34,486 nucleotides of DNA, taken from assembly GCA_937996665.1 (NCBI GenBank), contig CALKUU010000349.1, forward strand, positions 1 through 34,486, written 5' to 3'. Positions 8,309 to 16,391 of this stretch are shown piece by piece. Below the pieces are notes generated by a model. It made no database searches, had not been told where the DNA came from, and was given only the letters and a program-made list of their open reading frames with translations. Each line of letters opens with the position of its first letter. Position 1 is the first letter of the stretch. Made by a program: the position numbers and the translations under genes. Source of the DNA: an uncultured Xenococcaceae cyanobacterium (GTDB lineage: Bacteria > Cyanobacteriota > Cyanobacteriia > Cyanobacteriales > Xenococcaceae).

Positions 8309-11300
8309 ATGTCTCTCAATCCCGAAATTCGCGATCAAGCCTACCAATTTTTTATTGAAGAAGCAGGAGAACTTCTACAAGTCCTCGAGGATGGTTTAGT
8401 AACTCTCAAGGAGGATCATAGTACTTCCAAAGTTCACGAATTAATGCGGGCAGCTCACTCTCTTAAAGGTGGAGCTGCTAGTGTTGAATTGGACACGATT
8501 AAATTAATTGCTCATCGTCTTGAGGATTTTTTTAAGGCTCTTTACAGCGATCAGGTTAATTTTGATAATCAGCTAGAAAGCTTATTTCTGAAAGCTTTTG
8601 ATGGTCTTAGAGATCCCCTTGTTGAACAGATGGAGCAGGGTGAGTTTGATGAGGAAGAAGCCTTACTCAATGTCGCACCTGTTTTCGATGAATTGGAGGA
8701 AATTTTAGGAGAGGCGCTTAAGGAAGCTGATAGTTATATTCCTAGCGCTACTGATTTGGGTGTCGATATTGTTGAATCTATTTTTGATATTGATGTTCAA
8801 CAATCATTAGAACACCTCGTTTCTGTAACTAATAATCCGTCACTTTTTGATATCGCTCAAGAACTACAAGCGCAGCTTGAAGTATTGAGTGGATTTGCTG
8901 AGCTTTTTAATTTACCTGGATTTGGCGAGATTATTGAGCTGGGAACTATTGCTGTAAGTACTGCACCGCAACGGGCATTAGAAATTACTCAAATTGTGAT
9001 CGATGATTGTCAGCAATCTAGAGAACTTGTTTTGGCTGGCGATCGCGCTCAGGGAGGGTCACCTTCTCCAGCTTTGATCTTAATTTCTAGAGGTGAGTCT
9101 ACCGAATCTGAGTTAAATTCTACCGAATTAACTGCAGATGAATTAACAAATGCAGACGAAAATATCTTGGATGTTTTTGGTTCAATCGAGGTTGCTGATT
9201 CCAATACTGTTGATATTGCTGAGAGTTCAGAGCCGGCTGAGGCAATCGAGGATTTATTTGGTAACGATTTCACTGCAAATACTGTCTCTGGTAAAGAGAA
9301 AATAGATGACATGACTTTGAGTAGGATCTTTTCTCATGAAGGTCTTTTTGGCGAGTCTGAGTCAGCTAATTCAGCAAGTATGGATTCTGAAGAAGAAGCC
9401 TATTTTTCTGAGGATGGGGTGAATTGGCAAGATGATGAGGCGATGGTTTGGTCTGAAGCTGAAGAGAATGTCGAAAATTTGTCTGAAGATCAAAGTGTGT
9501 TCTCTAATTTTGCTGAAGATGAAAAAGATGCTGTTATTGATTGGGGTGACATTTCTTCAGAAGATCCTAACTCCCAGTCTAATGAAGCTGGAGATGTAGC
9601 AATCCTAGATAATTTGGGTTTATCTGAAAATATTTTTGAAGATATTCCTGATCATGATTCTGTGGATGATTCTGAAGCTAAAGTTCTGGCTTTAGGTGCC
9701 AAAATCCTAGATGGTAAAGTTGCTCCTTCTTCCTCAGAATTTTCTACAGACTTTACAGATAATCTCGACGAAGTTATCTCTTTTGAGAAGGAGCTTGTCA
9801 ATACAGAACTAGAAGCTGATAAAGAAGAAGATCCAATAATTAGTGAAGATATCCAGCAATCTCAAGTTAAATTAGAAGTAGAAGAATCATCTACATTTAC
9901 CGCTCCAGAAAATCTTGAAAATGCTCTCAATTCAATTCCCGAAATTTTTGAGCAACTACCTTCTGCTGATGCTGATCAGATTTTAAAAAGTGGGTTGTCA
10001 AAATCTGTAGAGGCTTTAGCTCAAAAAGCTAATCGTTCTAAATCTAAAGCGAAATCGGCTAAAAAAGCTCCTTTGGGTAATCAATTAAGTGTCCGTGTCG
10101 ATTTAGATCGTCTGGAACGGATGAATAATTTGATTGGTGAGTTGGTGATCAATCGTAATAGTTTGGCTTTGCAAAACGAACAGTTACAACTCAATGTCAA
10201 AAATCTATCCAAGAAATTTATTCGTTTTCGAACTGTAACGAGTAAACTGCGGGAGATTTCTGATCGGATGTTGGTAGAGTCGGAATCTTCTATCGATAAG
10301 TCTTTTTCTCCAGAAAATACAGAGTTTGATTCTTTGGAGATGGATAGTTATAACCTTCTACAATTGGCATTGCAAGATATTCTTGAGGAAATTGCTCAGT
10401 TAGAAGAAGGTGCTGACGATATTTTCTTGTTTGCTAAGCAGTCTAGTCAGACTGTCGCTAACCAGAGCCAAATGCTTGGTCAAATGAGAGATGAGTTAAT
10501 GTGGGCGAGAATGTTGCCTTTGGAGCAAATTCTGAAAAGATTTCCTCGTACTTTAAAAAATCTTTCTAATGAACATAACAAGCCTGTTGAGCTTGATTTG
10601 ATAGGTACTAGTGTTTTAGTTGACAAGGCGGTTTTAGAAAAGCTGTATGATCCATTGTTGCATCTGCTCCGCAACGGTTTTGATCATGGAATAGAACCAT
10701 CCTCAATTAGAAAAGCACAGGGCAAGCCTGAAGTTGGTAAAATTTCAATTCATGCTTACTATCAAGGAAATCAAACTGTTATTGAAATTAGTGATGATGG
10801 CAAGGGTTTAGATACCAGCAAAATTATCCAGAAAGCTGTAGAAAAAGGCTTGGTATCGGCTGATGATATCGCTAGTTTCTCTCAGGAACAAGTGTTTGAT
10901 CTAATCTTTGAACCAGGATTTTCTACCTCAGAGAAGGTGAGTGAGATTTCTGGTCGAGGTATCGGAATGAATGTGGTGAAAGAGCAAATTGAGTTCTTAA
11001 AAGGCAGAATTTCGGTGGCATCGACTCCAGGTCAAGGAAGTGTTTTTACTCTGTCTTTACCTTTGACTTTGACCATTGCCAAATTATTAGTTGTTTCTTT
11101 GGGCGAAACGGCTTTTGCTCTTCCTTCTGATGGTATTGAGGAAATAATTGTTCCGAAATCCGATCAGATTAAATTGGCAGGCGGACAGAAATATTTGCAT
11201 TGGAATGGAAATCTGGTTTCTATTTATAATTTAAAAGAAATCTTAGAATACAATTGCACAATTATTCCTATCGATAACAATAGTAAGGTGTTTGCTTCTG

Positions 11301-12526
11301 TGAATGCTCCTCAAGATTGGGCTTTTCCATTGTTGCTCTTGAGAAGAGGTAAAAAGTTTTTTGCTTTGGAAATTAATCGTCTTATTACAGAGCAGGAATT
11401 GGTTGTTAAACCATTTGGTAAGACCTTGACTCCTCCGAGCTACACCTATGGTTGCACAATTCTTGGTGACGGGACTCTGATTCCTGTAATTAATGGTGTC
11501 TCACTAATTCAGGATTTCTTAGGCGATTCTGATTCTGTGGCTAGTTCTGGGCGATCGCAGCCACAGTTAAATCTTGCTGTTGAAACATTAGGATCAGATT
11601 TGGCTGCTCCTCTCGATGTCAATCAGTCAAAGGTTGACGAAACCGTTGCAGACCAAAAAACTTTTAAGTCAGATAACTATCAACAAGTTATTGATAAAAG
11701 CACTGCCTCAATATCTGTAAAAACAATAATGGTTGTTGATGATTCAACCGCTTTAAGGCGAACAATGGCTTTGAGTTTGGAAAGGAAGGGTTATCGAATT
11801 ATTCAAGCTAAAGATGGTCGAGATGCTCTGGAGCAACTTCGACAAAACTCCGGGGTGGATTTAATTGTTTGTGACGTAGAAATGCCCCATATGAATGGAT
11901 TTGAATTTTTGGGAGTGAGAAGGAGAGATTCTGCACTTAAAGAAATTCCTGTAATTATGCTTACTTCTCGAAGTGGTATTAAGCATCGTAATTTAGCTGG
12001 TCAACTTGGCGCAGATGGTTATTTTACTAAGCCTTATGTTGAGGTTGATTTCTTGAAAGAACTGAGCAAAATTTTGAATGGTAAAGTTGCTTCTCAGCCA
12101 CCAAAAAGATCTCCGTCTCAAGCACGAAAACTGGATCATAAAGATATTATTCTGATCGTTGATGATTCTTCTGCTTTGCGTAGAACAATGGCTTTGAGTT
12201 TAGAGCGCAAAGGATACCATGTTCTAGAAGCTAGAGATGGAGAAGAAGGTTTGGAGCAAATGAATCAAAACCCTAATATCGGGTTGGTAATTTGCGATAT
12301 TGAAATGCCCAAAATGAATGGTTTCGATTTGCTCCGCGCTCGTCAAAAAAATTCCCACCTTCAAAAAATTCCCGTCGCTATGCTTACTTCTCGTAATAGC
12401 GAAAAACATCAAAATGTAGCTTTTGAGTTGGGAGCGAATGCTTATTTCACAAAACCTTATGTCGAGGATCCTTTTATTGCTGCAATTAAAAAATTAATTA
12501 AAAAAGATACGGTTAATGTGTTTTAG
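8309..12526 (+). CDS. Hybrid CheA histidine kinase with two tandem C-terminal receiver domains (PixL/PilL-like)
   Basis: 1405 residues. HPt domain first (about 5-110) with phospho-accepting His50 in RAAHSLKGGAAS. A very acidic, low-complexity linker (about 260-590) contains spaced VFG/LFG motifs. The dimerisation helices begin with LERMNNLIGELVINRNSL. The ATPase domain shows HLLRNGFDHGIEP (N box), DDGKGLD (G1) and GRGIGMNVVKEQIEFLKG (G2). A CheW-like regulatory domain follows (about 965-1110). Two receivers end the protein, with acceptor aspartates 1189 and 1330, exactly 141 codons apart, and a 17-bp identical DNA repeat (11762-11778 and 12185-12201). It phosphorylates the CheY- and PatA-type regulators of the operon; the attached receivers probably act as phosphate sinks. 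Only one HPt is obvious. Confidence 0.95.
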   Translation: MSLNPEIRDQAYQFFIEEAGELLQVLEDGLVTLKEDHSTSKVHELMRAAHSLKGGAASVELDTIKLIAHRLEDFFKALYSDQVNFDNQLESLFLKAFDGLRDPLVEQMEQGEFDEEEALLNVAPVFDELEEILGEALKEADSYIPSATDLGVDIVESIFDIDVQQSLEHLVSVTNNPSLFDIAQELQAQLEVLSGFAELFNLPGFGEIIELGTIAVSTAPQRALEITQIVIDDCQQSRELVLAGDRAQGGSPSPALILISRGESTESELNSTELTADELTNADENILDVFGSIEVADSNTVDIAESSEPAEAIEDLFGNDFTANTVSGKEKIDDMTLSRIFSHEGLFGESESANSASMDSEEEAYFSEDGVNWQDDEAMVWSEAEENVENLSEDQSVFSNFAEDEKDAVIDWGDISSEDPNSQSNEAGDVAILDNLGLSENIFEDIPDHDSVDDSEAKVLALGAKILDGKVAPSSSEFSTDFTDNLDEVISFEKELVNTELEADKEEDPIISEDIQQSQVKLEVEESSTFTAPENLENALNSIPEIFEQLPSADADQILKSGLSKSVEALAQKANRSKSKAKSAKKAPLGNQLSVRVDLDRLERMNNLIGELVINRNSLALQNEQLQLNVKNLSKKFIRFRTVTSKLREISDRMLVESESSIDKSFSPENTEFDSLEMDSYNLLQLALQDILEEIAQLEEGADDIFLFAKQSSQTVANQSQMLGQMRDELMWARMLPLEQILKRFPRTLKNLSNEHNKPVELDLIGTSVLVDKAVLEKLYDPLLHLLRNGFDHGIEPSSIRKAQGKPEVGKISIHAYYQGNQTVIEISDDGKGLDTSKIIQKAVEKGLVSADDIASFSQEQVFDLIFEPGFSTSEKVSEISGRGIGMNVVKEQIEFLKGRISVASTPGQGSVFTLSLPLTLTIAKLLVVSLGETAFALPSDGIEEIIVPKSDQIKLAGGQKYLHWNGNLVSIYNLKEILEYNCTIIPIDNNSKVFASVNAPQDWAFPLLLLRRGKKFFALEINRLITEQELVVKPFGKTLTPPSYTYGCTILGDGTLIPVINGVSLIQDFLGDSDSVASSGRSQPQLNLAVETLGSDLAAPLDVNQSKVDETVADQKTFKSDNYQQVIDKSTASISVKTIMVVDDSTALRRTMALSLERKGYRIIQAKDGRDALEQLRQNSGVDLIVCDVEMPHMNGFEFLGVRRRDSALKEIPVIMLTSRSGIKHRNLAGQLGADGYFTKPYVEVDFLKELSKILNGKVASQPPKRSPSQARKLDHKDIILIVDDSSALRRTMALSLERKGYHVLEARDGEEGLEQMNQNPNIGLVICDIEMPKMNGFDLLRARQKNSHLQKIPVAMLTSRNSEKHQNVAFELGANAYFTKPYVEDPFIAAIKKLIKKDTVNVF

Positions 12527-12554
12527 ATTTGCTTTATAGTCGCTGGTAATAGTT

Positions 12555-13070
12555 ATGAATAATCAAACCTTAGTAAATGCTAACTCGGAACTCAATGTTT
12601 CTTCTCGCGAAGATTCTGCGATTAGGTTGTTGGTTTTCTCAATTGATAAGTTAACCTTGGCTTTGCCTGTTCATCGGGTCAGAAAAGTTACTAAGTATTC
12701 ACCTCTGTACGGTAGTGGATTGAGTCATGTGAATCTTACTCATTTTGGGGATCAGGAATTAACGGTTATCGATCTGCATCAAAAACTATTTAATTGTAGT
12801 CAAGATGATTTGAATCCCGATGGGGGCTATTTTATTGTGGTCAAATCCGATCAGACTCCTAATTCTGATCTGGAGGATGATTATTTAGGGATTAGAGCAA
12901 TTGATGCACCAATTTTAATGGATGTTAGTTTGGAACATCTTAGAAGTTTACCGAAGAGCTATCGCTATGCTGATACTCTAGAGATTGCAAGTCATGTTGC
13001 AATTATTCCTGGAGACGATAATTCATCTAGTCAAACGATTTTTGTGCTTGATTTGGACTGTTTAATTTAA
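12555..13070 (+). CDS. Second CheW-domain protein of the operon
   Basis: 171 residues. A single divergent CheW domain spans about 24-171, beginning IRLLVFSIDKLTLALPVHRVRKVTKY and containing a conserved-looking LTVIDLHQKLF strand-turn. It lies 28 bp after the CheA gene and 24 bp before the DUF1802 gene. It lacks the VWTMGVYNWRGE signature of the first CheW, so it may dock to a different receptor or to CheA's own CheW-like domain. The family call is good from pattern and context. Its specific partner is inference. Confidence 0.82.
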   Translation: MNNQTLVNANSELNVSSREDSAIRLLVFSIDKLTLALPVHRVRKVTKYSPLYGSGLSHVNLTHFGDQELTVIDLHQKLFNCSQDDLNPDGGYFIVVKSDQTPNSDLEDDYLGIRAIDAPILMDVSLEHLRSLPKSYRYADTLEIASHVAIIPGDDNSSSQTIFVLDLDCLI

Positions 13071-13094
13071 GATCGGTTGCAATTGGAGTAATTA

Positions 13095-13667
13095 GTGAGT
13101 GGTCAATTTCTGTTAACAAAAGCTTTAAAAGAGTGGGCGATCGCTGTTTCTGCTCTTGCTGCTGGGGAAACCATTTTGTTATTGCGTAAGGGTGGTATTA
13201 GAGAAGAGGGTAAGAAGTTTAAAGTTGCCTCCCAAAAACTTTGGCTTTATCCTACCTACGAGCATCAAAAAAGCCAATTACTGAAGTCTGAATATAGTTC
13301 TCAGGTTAGGGAAGTTCCTGTTGGTTGGCATCCCGAAAAGATTGCAATTCAAAGTTATGCAGAGATTACTCATACTTTAAGTGTTGAAAATTTAGTAACT
13401 CTTGAGAAAATATCACCTCATCATATTTGGACTCAGGAAATGTTGAGCGATCGCTTTAAATGGAAGCCTCAGCAACCTTTAACTGTTTTATTGCTTAAAG
13501 TTGCCAATTTAAATAGCCCAATAACTTTACCTTACGATCAGAGTTATGGTGGTTGTAAGTCTTGGATCGATCTGCAAGTACCTATTTGTACTCAAGATGT
13601 TATTCCAGTTTTAACGGAAGAAGCTTATCAGCAAGAAGTGCAGAAAATTATTGGGCTGCTTGATTAA
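13095..13667 (+). CDS. DUF1802 family protein
   Basis: 190 residues with the DUF1802 opening LKEWAIAVSALAAGETILLLRKGGIREEGKKF and the later LYPTYEHQKSQLL stretch. The biochemical role is unknown. The start is GTG at 13095, supported by GGAG at 13085-13088 with 6-bp spacing. It is 24 bp after the second CheW gene and is probably the last gene of the chemosensory transcript. Its link to motility is only positional. Its last 20 bp overlap the 3' end of the opposing FAD oxidase gene. Confidence 0.85.
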   Translation: MSGQFLLTKALKEWAIAVSALAAGETILLLRKGGIREEGKKFKVASQKLWLYPTYEHQKSQLLKSEYSSQVREVPVGWHPEKIAIQSYAEITHTLSVENLVTLEKISPHHIWTQEMLSDRFKWKPQQPLTVLLLKVANLNSPITLPYDQSYGGCKSWIDLQVPICTQDVIPVLTEEAYQQEVQKIIGLLD

Positions 13668-14997
13668 TTACAAAGCCACGCATTTTGCCTGGATTGAGCA
13701 ATCCGTGTGGATCAACTTTGTGTTTAAAAGCGACTTTTTCTGGGTCTATTTGTTTATTTCCACCATCTTCGATCGTGTACTTATGGGGATCCGCTACAAA
13801 CGCCCCATTTGTCTCATGAAAGTCAATAATTTCTTGTAGTCTTTGGGGCGTGGTGAATTTAAAGAGTTGTAACCCTGCTGGAATAACGCTTCCCCCTGAT
13901 TTGAGAAATTCTAGATGAATCGCAATTTCATCCCCAAAATGCTCATACATTTGTTCGACTTTGGCGATTGAGAAGTAAAATGTTTGCAAATAGGTGAAAC
14001 TGGGATCGACGCTACGAGCATGAAGGGTTGTATGATTCCAACAAAATTCTAAGAGGCTGGTACTTTTGGCTGCTTCTGCTGCGGTTTTGCTGTAAGTAAT
14101 TGAACCTCCAAACTCTGATACTAAATCTCGACAAGATTCTAGATCGTATTCGGAAATCATTAATAAAGCACAATGTTTATTTGAGGGTAGATGTGCTTGG
14201 AGCGACTTGAAATAACTAGGAATCGGTGTGCTATGGATGCTAACTAGTTTTTTGACGATCCCATTGCTATTACTTAACGCCTGTCCAAATTTGGCAGCGT
14301 TTAGGAAATCATCAAAAACAACGATCAGTTCTTGCCAAGGATAGGTTGGCGCTAGGGCGATTTCTAATTCTGTAATGATGCCTGTCGTGCCATAACCATG
14401 AATGACTTTTTGGACTTCATCTCCCTGTAATTCTAGAATTTGGGGCTTTGCCTCCATGGTAATTAAACGTACTGAGCGTAAATTACCGCGATCGCTAATT
14501 TGTCCGTAATTAATCGAGCCCATCCCTACACTTCCACCTGCTACAAAGCCACCAATAGTAGCTGTTCGATAAGTTGATGGTGCCATTCTTAGTTCCCAGC
14601 CACTTGTTCTTGCCTGTTTGTCAAAAGCAGCCATTTTTACTCCTGGCTCGACACAAGCACTACCTGCCTTGATCCATTTAATGCGATTCATTTTGCTGAG
14701 GTCGAGAATTACTCCCCCTTGCAAGGGAATACATTGACCATAGTTTCCTGTCCCTGCGCCTCTAATTGTTAAAGGAATGTTGTGGCTTACACAGGCTTTG
14801 ACTACTCGGATAATTTCTGCTTCTGAGGTGGGCAGAATAACTAATTCACCTCTTTTATCTTCAAGTTGAGCCTGAAGAATGGGACTAAAATGGTAATAAT
14901 CTAAAGAGAGTTTGGTGACCTGATTGCGATCGCTAATAATTTCTAAATCGGCAAGTGCAGTCGTTAAGTCTGCATAGATACTAATTTTGTCTTTCAT
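13648..14997 (-). CDS. FAD-binding oxidoreductase, GlcD/PCMH-type (FAD_binding_4)
   Basis: 449 residues. The PCMH-type FAD fold covers about 45-220, with the pyrophosphate-binding turn IRGAGTGNYGQCIPLQGG, then LDLSKMNRI, and APSTYRTATIGGFVAGGSVGMG. The C-terminal part ends DPHGLLNPGKMRGF, as in glycolate/lactate oxidases of the GlcD superfamily. It is shorter than typical GlcD and has no iron-sulfur motif. The substrate (a 2-hydroxy acid or an aldonolactone-like compound) cannot be told from sequence. Transcription converges on the Tax operon with a 20-bp 3' overlap. It stands alone on its strand, with a 110-bp gap from the lipoprotein gene downstream. Confidence 0.85.
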   Translation of the reverse strand: MKDKISIYADLTTALADLEIISDRNQVTKLSLDYYHFSPILQAQLEDKRGELVILPTSEAEIIRVVKACVSHNIPLTIRGAGTGNYGQCIPLQGGVILDLSKMNRIKWIKAGSACVEPGVKMAAFDKQARTSGWELRMAPSTYRTATIGGFVAGGSVGMGSINYGQISDRGNLRSVRLITMEAKPQILELQGDEVQKVIHGYGTTGIITELEIALAPTYPWQELIVVFDDFLNAAKFGQALSNSNGIVKKLVSIHSTPIPSYFKSLQAHLPSNKHCALLMISEYDLESCRDLVSEFGGSITYSKTAAEAAKSTSLLEFCWNHTTLHARSVDPSFTYLQTFYFSIAKVEQMYEHFGDEIAIHLEFLKSGGSVIPAGLQLFKFTTPQRLQEIIDFHETNGAFVADPHKYTIEDGGNKQIDPEKVAFKHKVDPHGLLNPGKMRGFVINQAAQ

Positions 14998-15107
14998 AAC
15001 CTGAGGTGCTAGCTATTTCAATCTAAAAAATATCACGACCTTAATCTTAAAGTCATGACAAAAATTATGTTGCCCCAATTGAGCTATTAAATGTGTTTGG
15101 AAAAAAA

Positions 15108-15710
15108 CTAGGGATCGTTTCTATCTATCGGCAGCGATAACCTAGTTCCCAATCCCCGATCATAAATTTCAATATTCCATTGTCCAGAGCGGTTACTTTC
15201 AAAAGCAATTAGCTTACCATTACCACTAATGGTTGGATTGCGAACCTGACCTAAAATGTTTTTGCTAATATTCTTACTTTTCTGAGCAGTCCGATCATAA
15301 ATAAAGATCTGTGGTCTGCCTAATTGTTCAGATACATAAACTATATATCTACCATCAGCACTAATGCTTGGCTGTGACTGCATGCTAGAAGGAAAATTTA
15401 GGCCTGGTAGGGGGAGCAGACGACGTTTCTTAGTATCAAAAAGGAAAACGCTGCGAGTTCTTTGGCGATCGCTACTAAAAACTAAGTAATGACCATCATA
15501 GGAAAAATTAGGCTGAATTTCCGCAGCTTTTGTATTTAGAGTAGATCCCAAAGAAGGTGGTGGTGTTATGTATCCAGCATTTTTGCAGCTAACCAAGGAA
15601 ATCAAAGCCATTACCAGCATTAATTGCGGAAGCAATCGGTAAGTGCTCTTGTGATTGTCGAGTAAATGACAATTAGGCTTTTTTTTCCTAAGTAATTTCT
15701 GTGGAAACAA
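15108..15710 (-). CDS. TolB-like/PD40 beta-propeller lipoprotein
   Basis: Up to 200 residues. A hydrophobic segment ends in the lipobox LVSC (Cys42 from the TTG at 15710), indicating a lipid-anchored envelope protein. After it come three TolB/PD40-type blades: IQPNFSYDGHYLVFSSDR, QPSISADGRYIVYVSE and NPTISGNGKLIAFESNRSG. Three blades are fewer than a full propeller, so it may oligomerise or be a shortened family member. The TTG start is uncertain. An ATG at 15620 would give only MLVMALISLVSC as leader, without the basic n-region, so a start upstream of it is preferred. It does not resemble a full-length TolB. Confidence 0.75.
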   Translation of the reverse strand: MFPQKLLRKKKPNCHLLDNHKSTYRLLPQLMLVMALISLVSCKNAGYITPPPSLGSTLNTKAAEIQPNFSYDGHYLVFSSDRQRTRSVFLFDTKKRRLLPLPGLNFPSSMQSQPSISADGRYIVYVSEQLGRPQIFIYDRTAQKSKNISKNILGQVRNPTISGNGKLIAFESNRSGQWNIEIYDRGLGTRLSLPIDRNDP

Positions 15711-15776
15711 TTTAGGTGCAAAAATTAGAATTGAATCGGTAATTGCTTAAGGTTAACTTATTCGCAACATTAGACC

Positions 15777-16076
15777 TTATTCAACTCTAACTCCTTTTTT
15801 AGTTAGATCATGCTCTTGGTCTTGGTACTTAATTGCACAACAATTGACTTCATCTAAGCAAACTTTTCCCCACTGTAAAGCCCAGCGAACTAACTCAACT
15901 CGATTGCCAACTCCAGTTTTTTTGAGAATATTGCTGATGTGATTGTCGACTGTTCTTTTGCTAATTTCTAATTGATTTGCAATTTTGAGGTTACTCAACC
16001 CTCTAACTACCAACTCAAGTATTTGCAATTCTCTCGATGACAATAATGCGGGGTAGTCAAATTTATTAGTTTCCAT
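15777..16076 (-). CDS. pedR: PedR-like small LuxR-type redox regulator
   Basis: A 99-residue protein that is nearly all LuxR/GerE helix-turn-helix: SSRELQILELVVRGLSNLKI, then EISKRTVDNHISNILKKTGV. There is no receiver domain. The tail WGKVCLDEVNCC carries three cysteines. I chose the ATG at 16076 over an upstream TTG at 16082; with it the cysteines fall at 73, 79 and 80. In Synechocystis PedR (ssl0564), a thioredoxin-responsive regulator of photosynthesis genes, Cys80 is the redox-active residue. Position and family match, so orthology is likely. A trxA gene lies 2.4 kb away. Without the PedR parallel one would call it only a LuxR-type regulator. Confidence 0.75.
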   Translation of the reverse strand: METNKFDYPALLSSRELQILELVVRGLSNLKIANQLEISKRTVDNHISNILKKTGVGNRVELVRWALQWGKVCLDEVNCCAIKYQDQEHDLTKKGVRVE

Positions 16077-16391
16077 GAGCAATCATTACTTATGTATATA
16101 TACTTAATTGTGTCATCAATTACCAAAATTATCTCTTGAGATTAGATTGGTACCAGTTTGTTGGAGTAAGAGGAAAGAAAGACCTAATCCCTATCCTGGA
16201 CATAGATAAGCGAGAACTTTGGGTATAAATCAGGACTACGAATCTTCATCTTTCGTATTGATTAAAGTTCAAAAAATCTCTCAGGTTAACGTCACCGTAA
16301 TAAAAGGGATTATTCGTAACTTGTTTATATTTACCTTGATATGCCAAAAAAACATTACTTCTTACGTTTATTTATATATTGTATTTTTTGC
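16077..16391. other. Gene-free interval upstream of the PedR-like gene
   Basis: AT-rich. A 79-codon plus-strand frame running out of this interval (16219-16458) starts at a non-ATG codon, has no family resemblance and overlaps the end of the opposing DUF2079 gene, so it is not called. The part next to 16077 must carry the promoter of the PedR-like gene. I see no convincing repeat, RNA or terminator. Confidence 0.5.

Noticed and set aside
9049-9312. 87-codon minus-strand frame inside the CheA gene
   Set aside because: It mirrors the acidic low-complexity linker of the kinase (Ser-rich antisense shadow).
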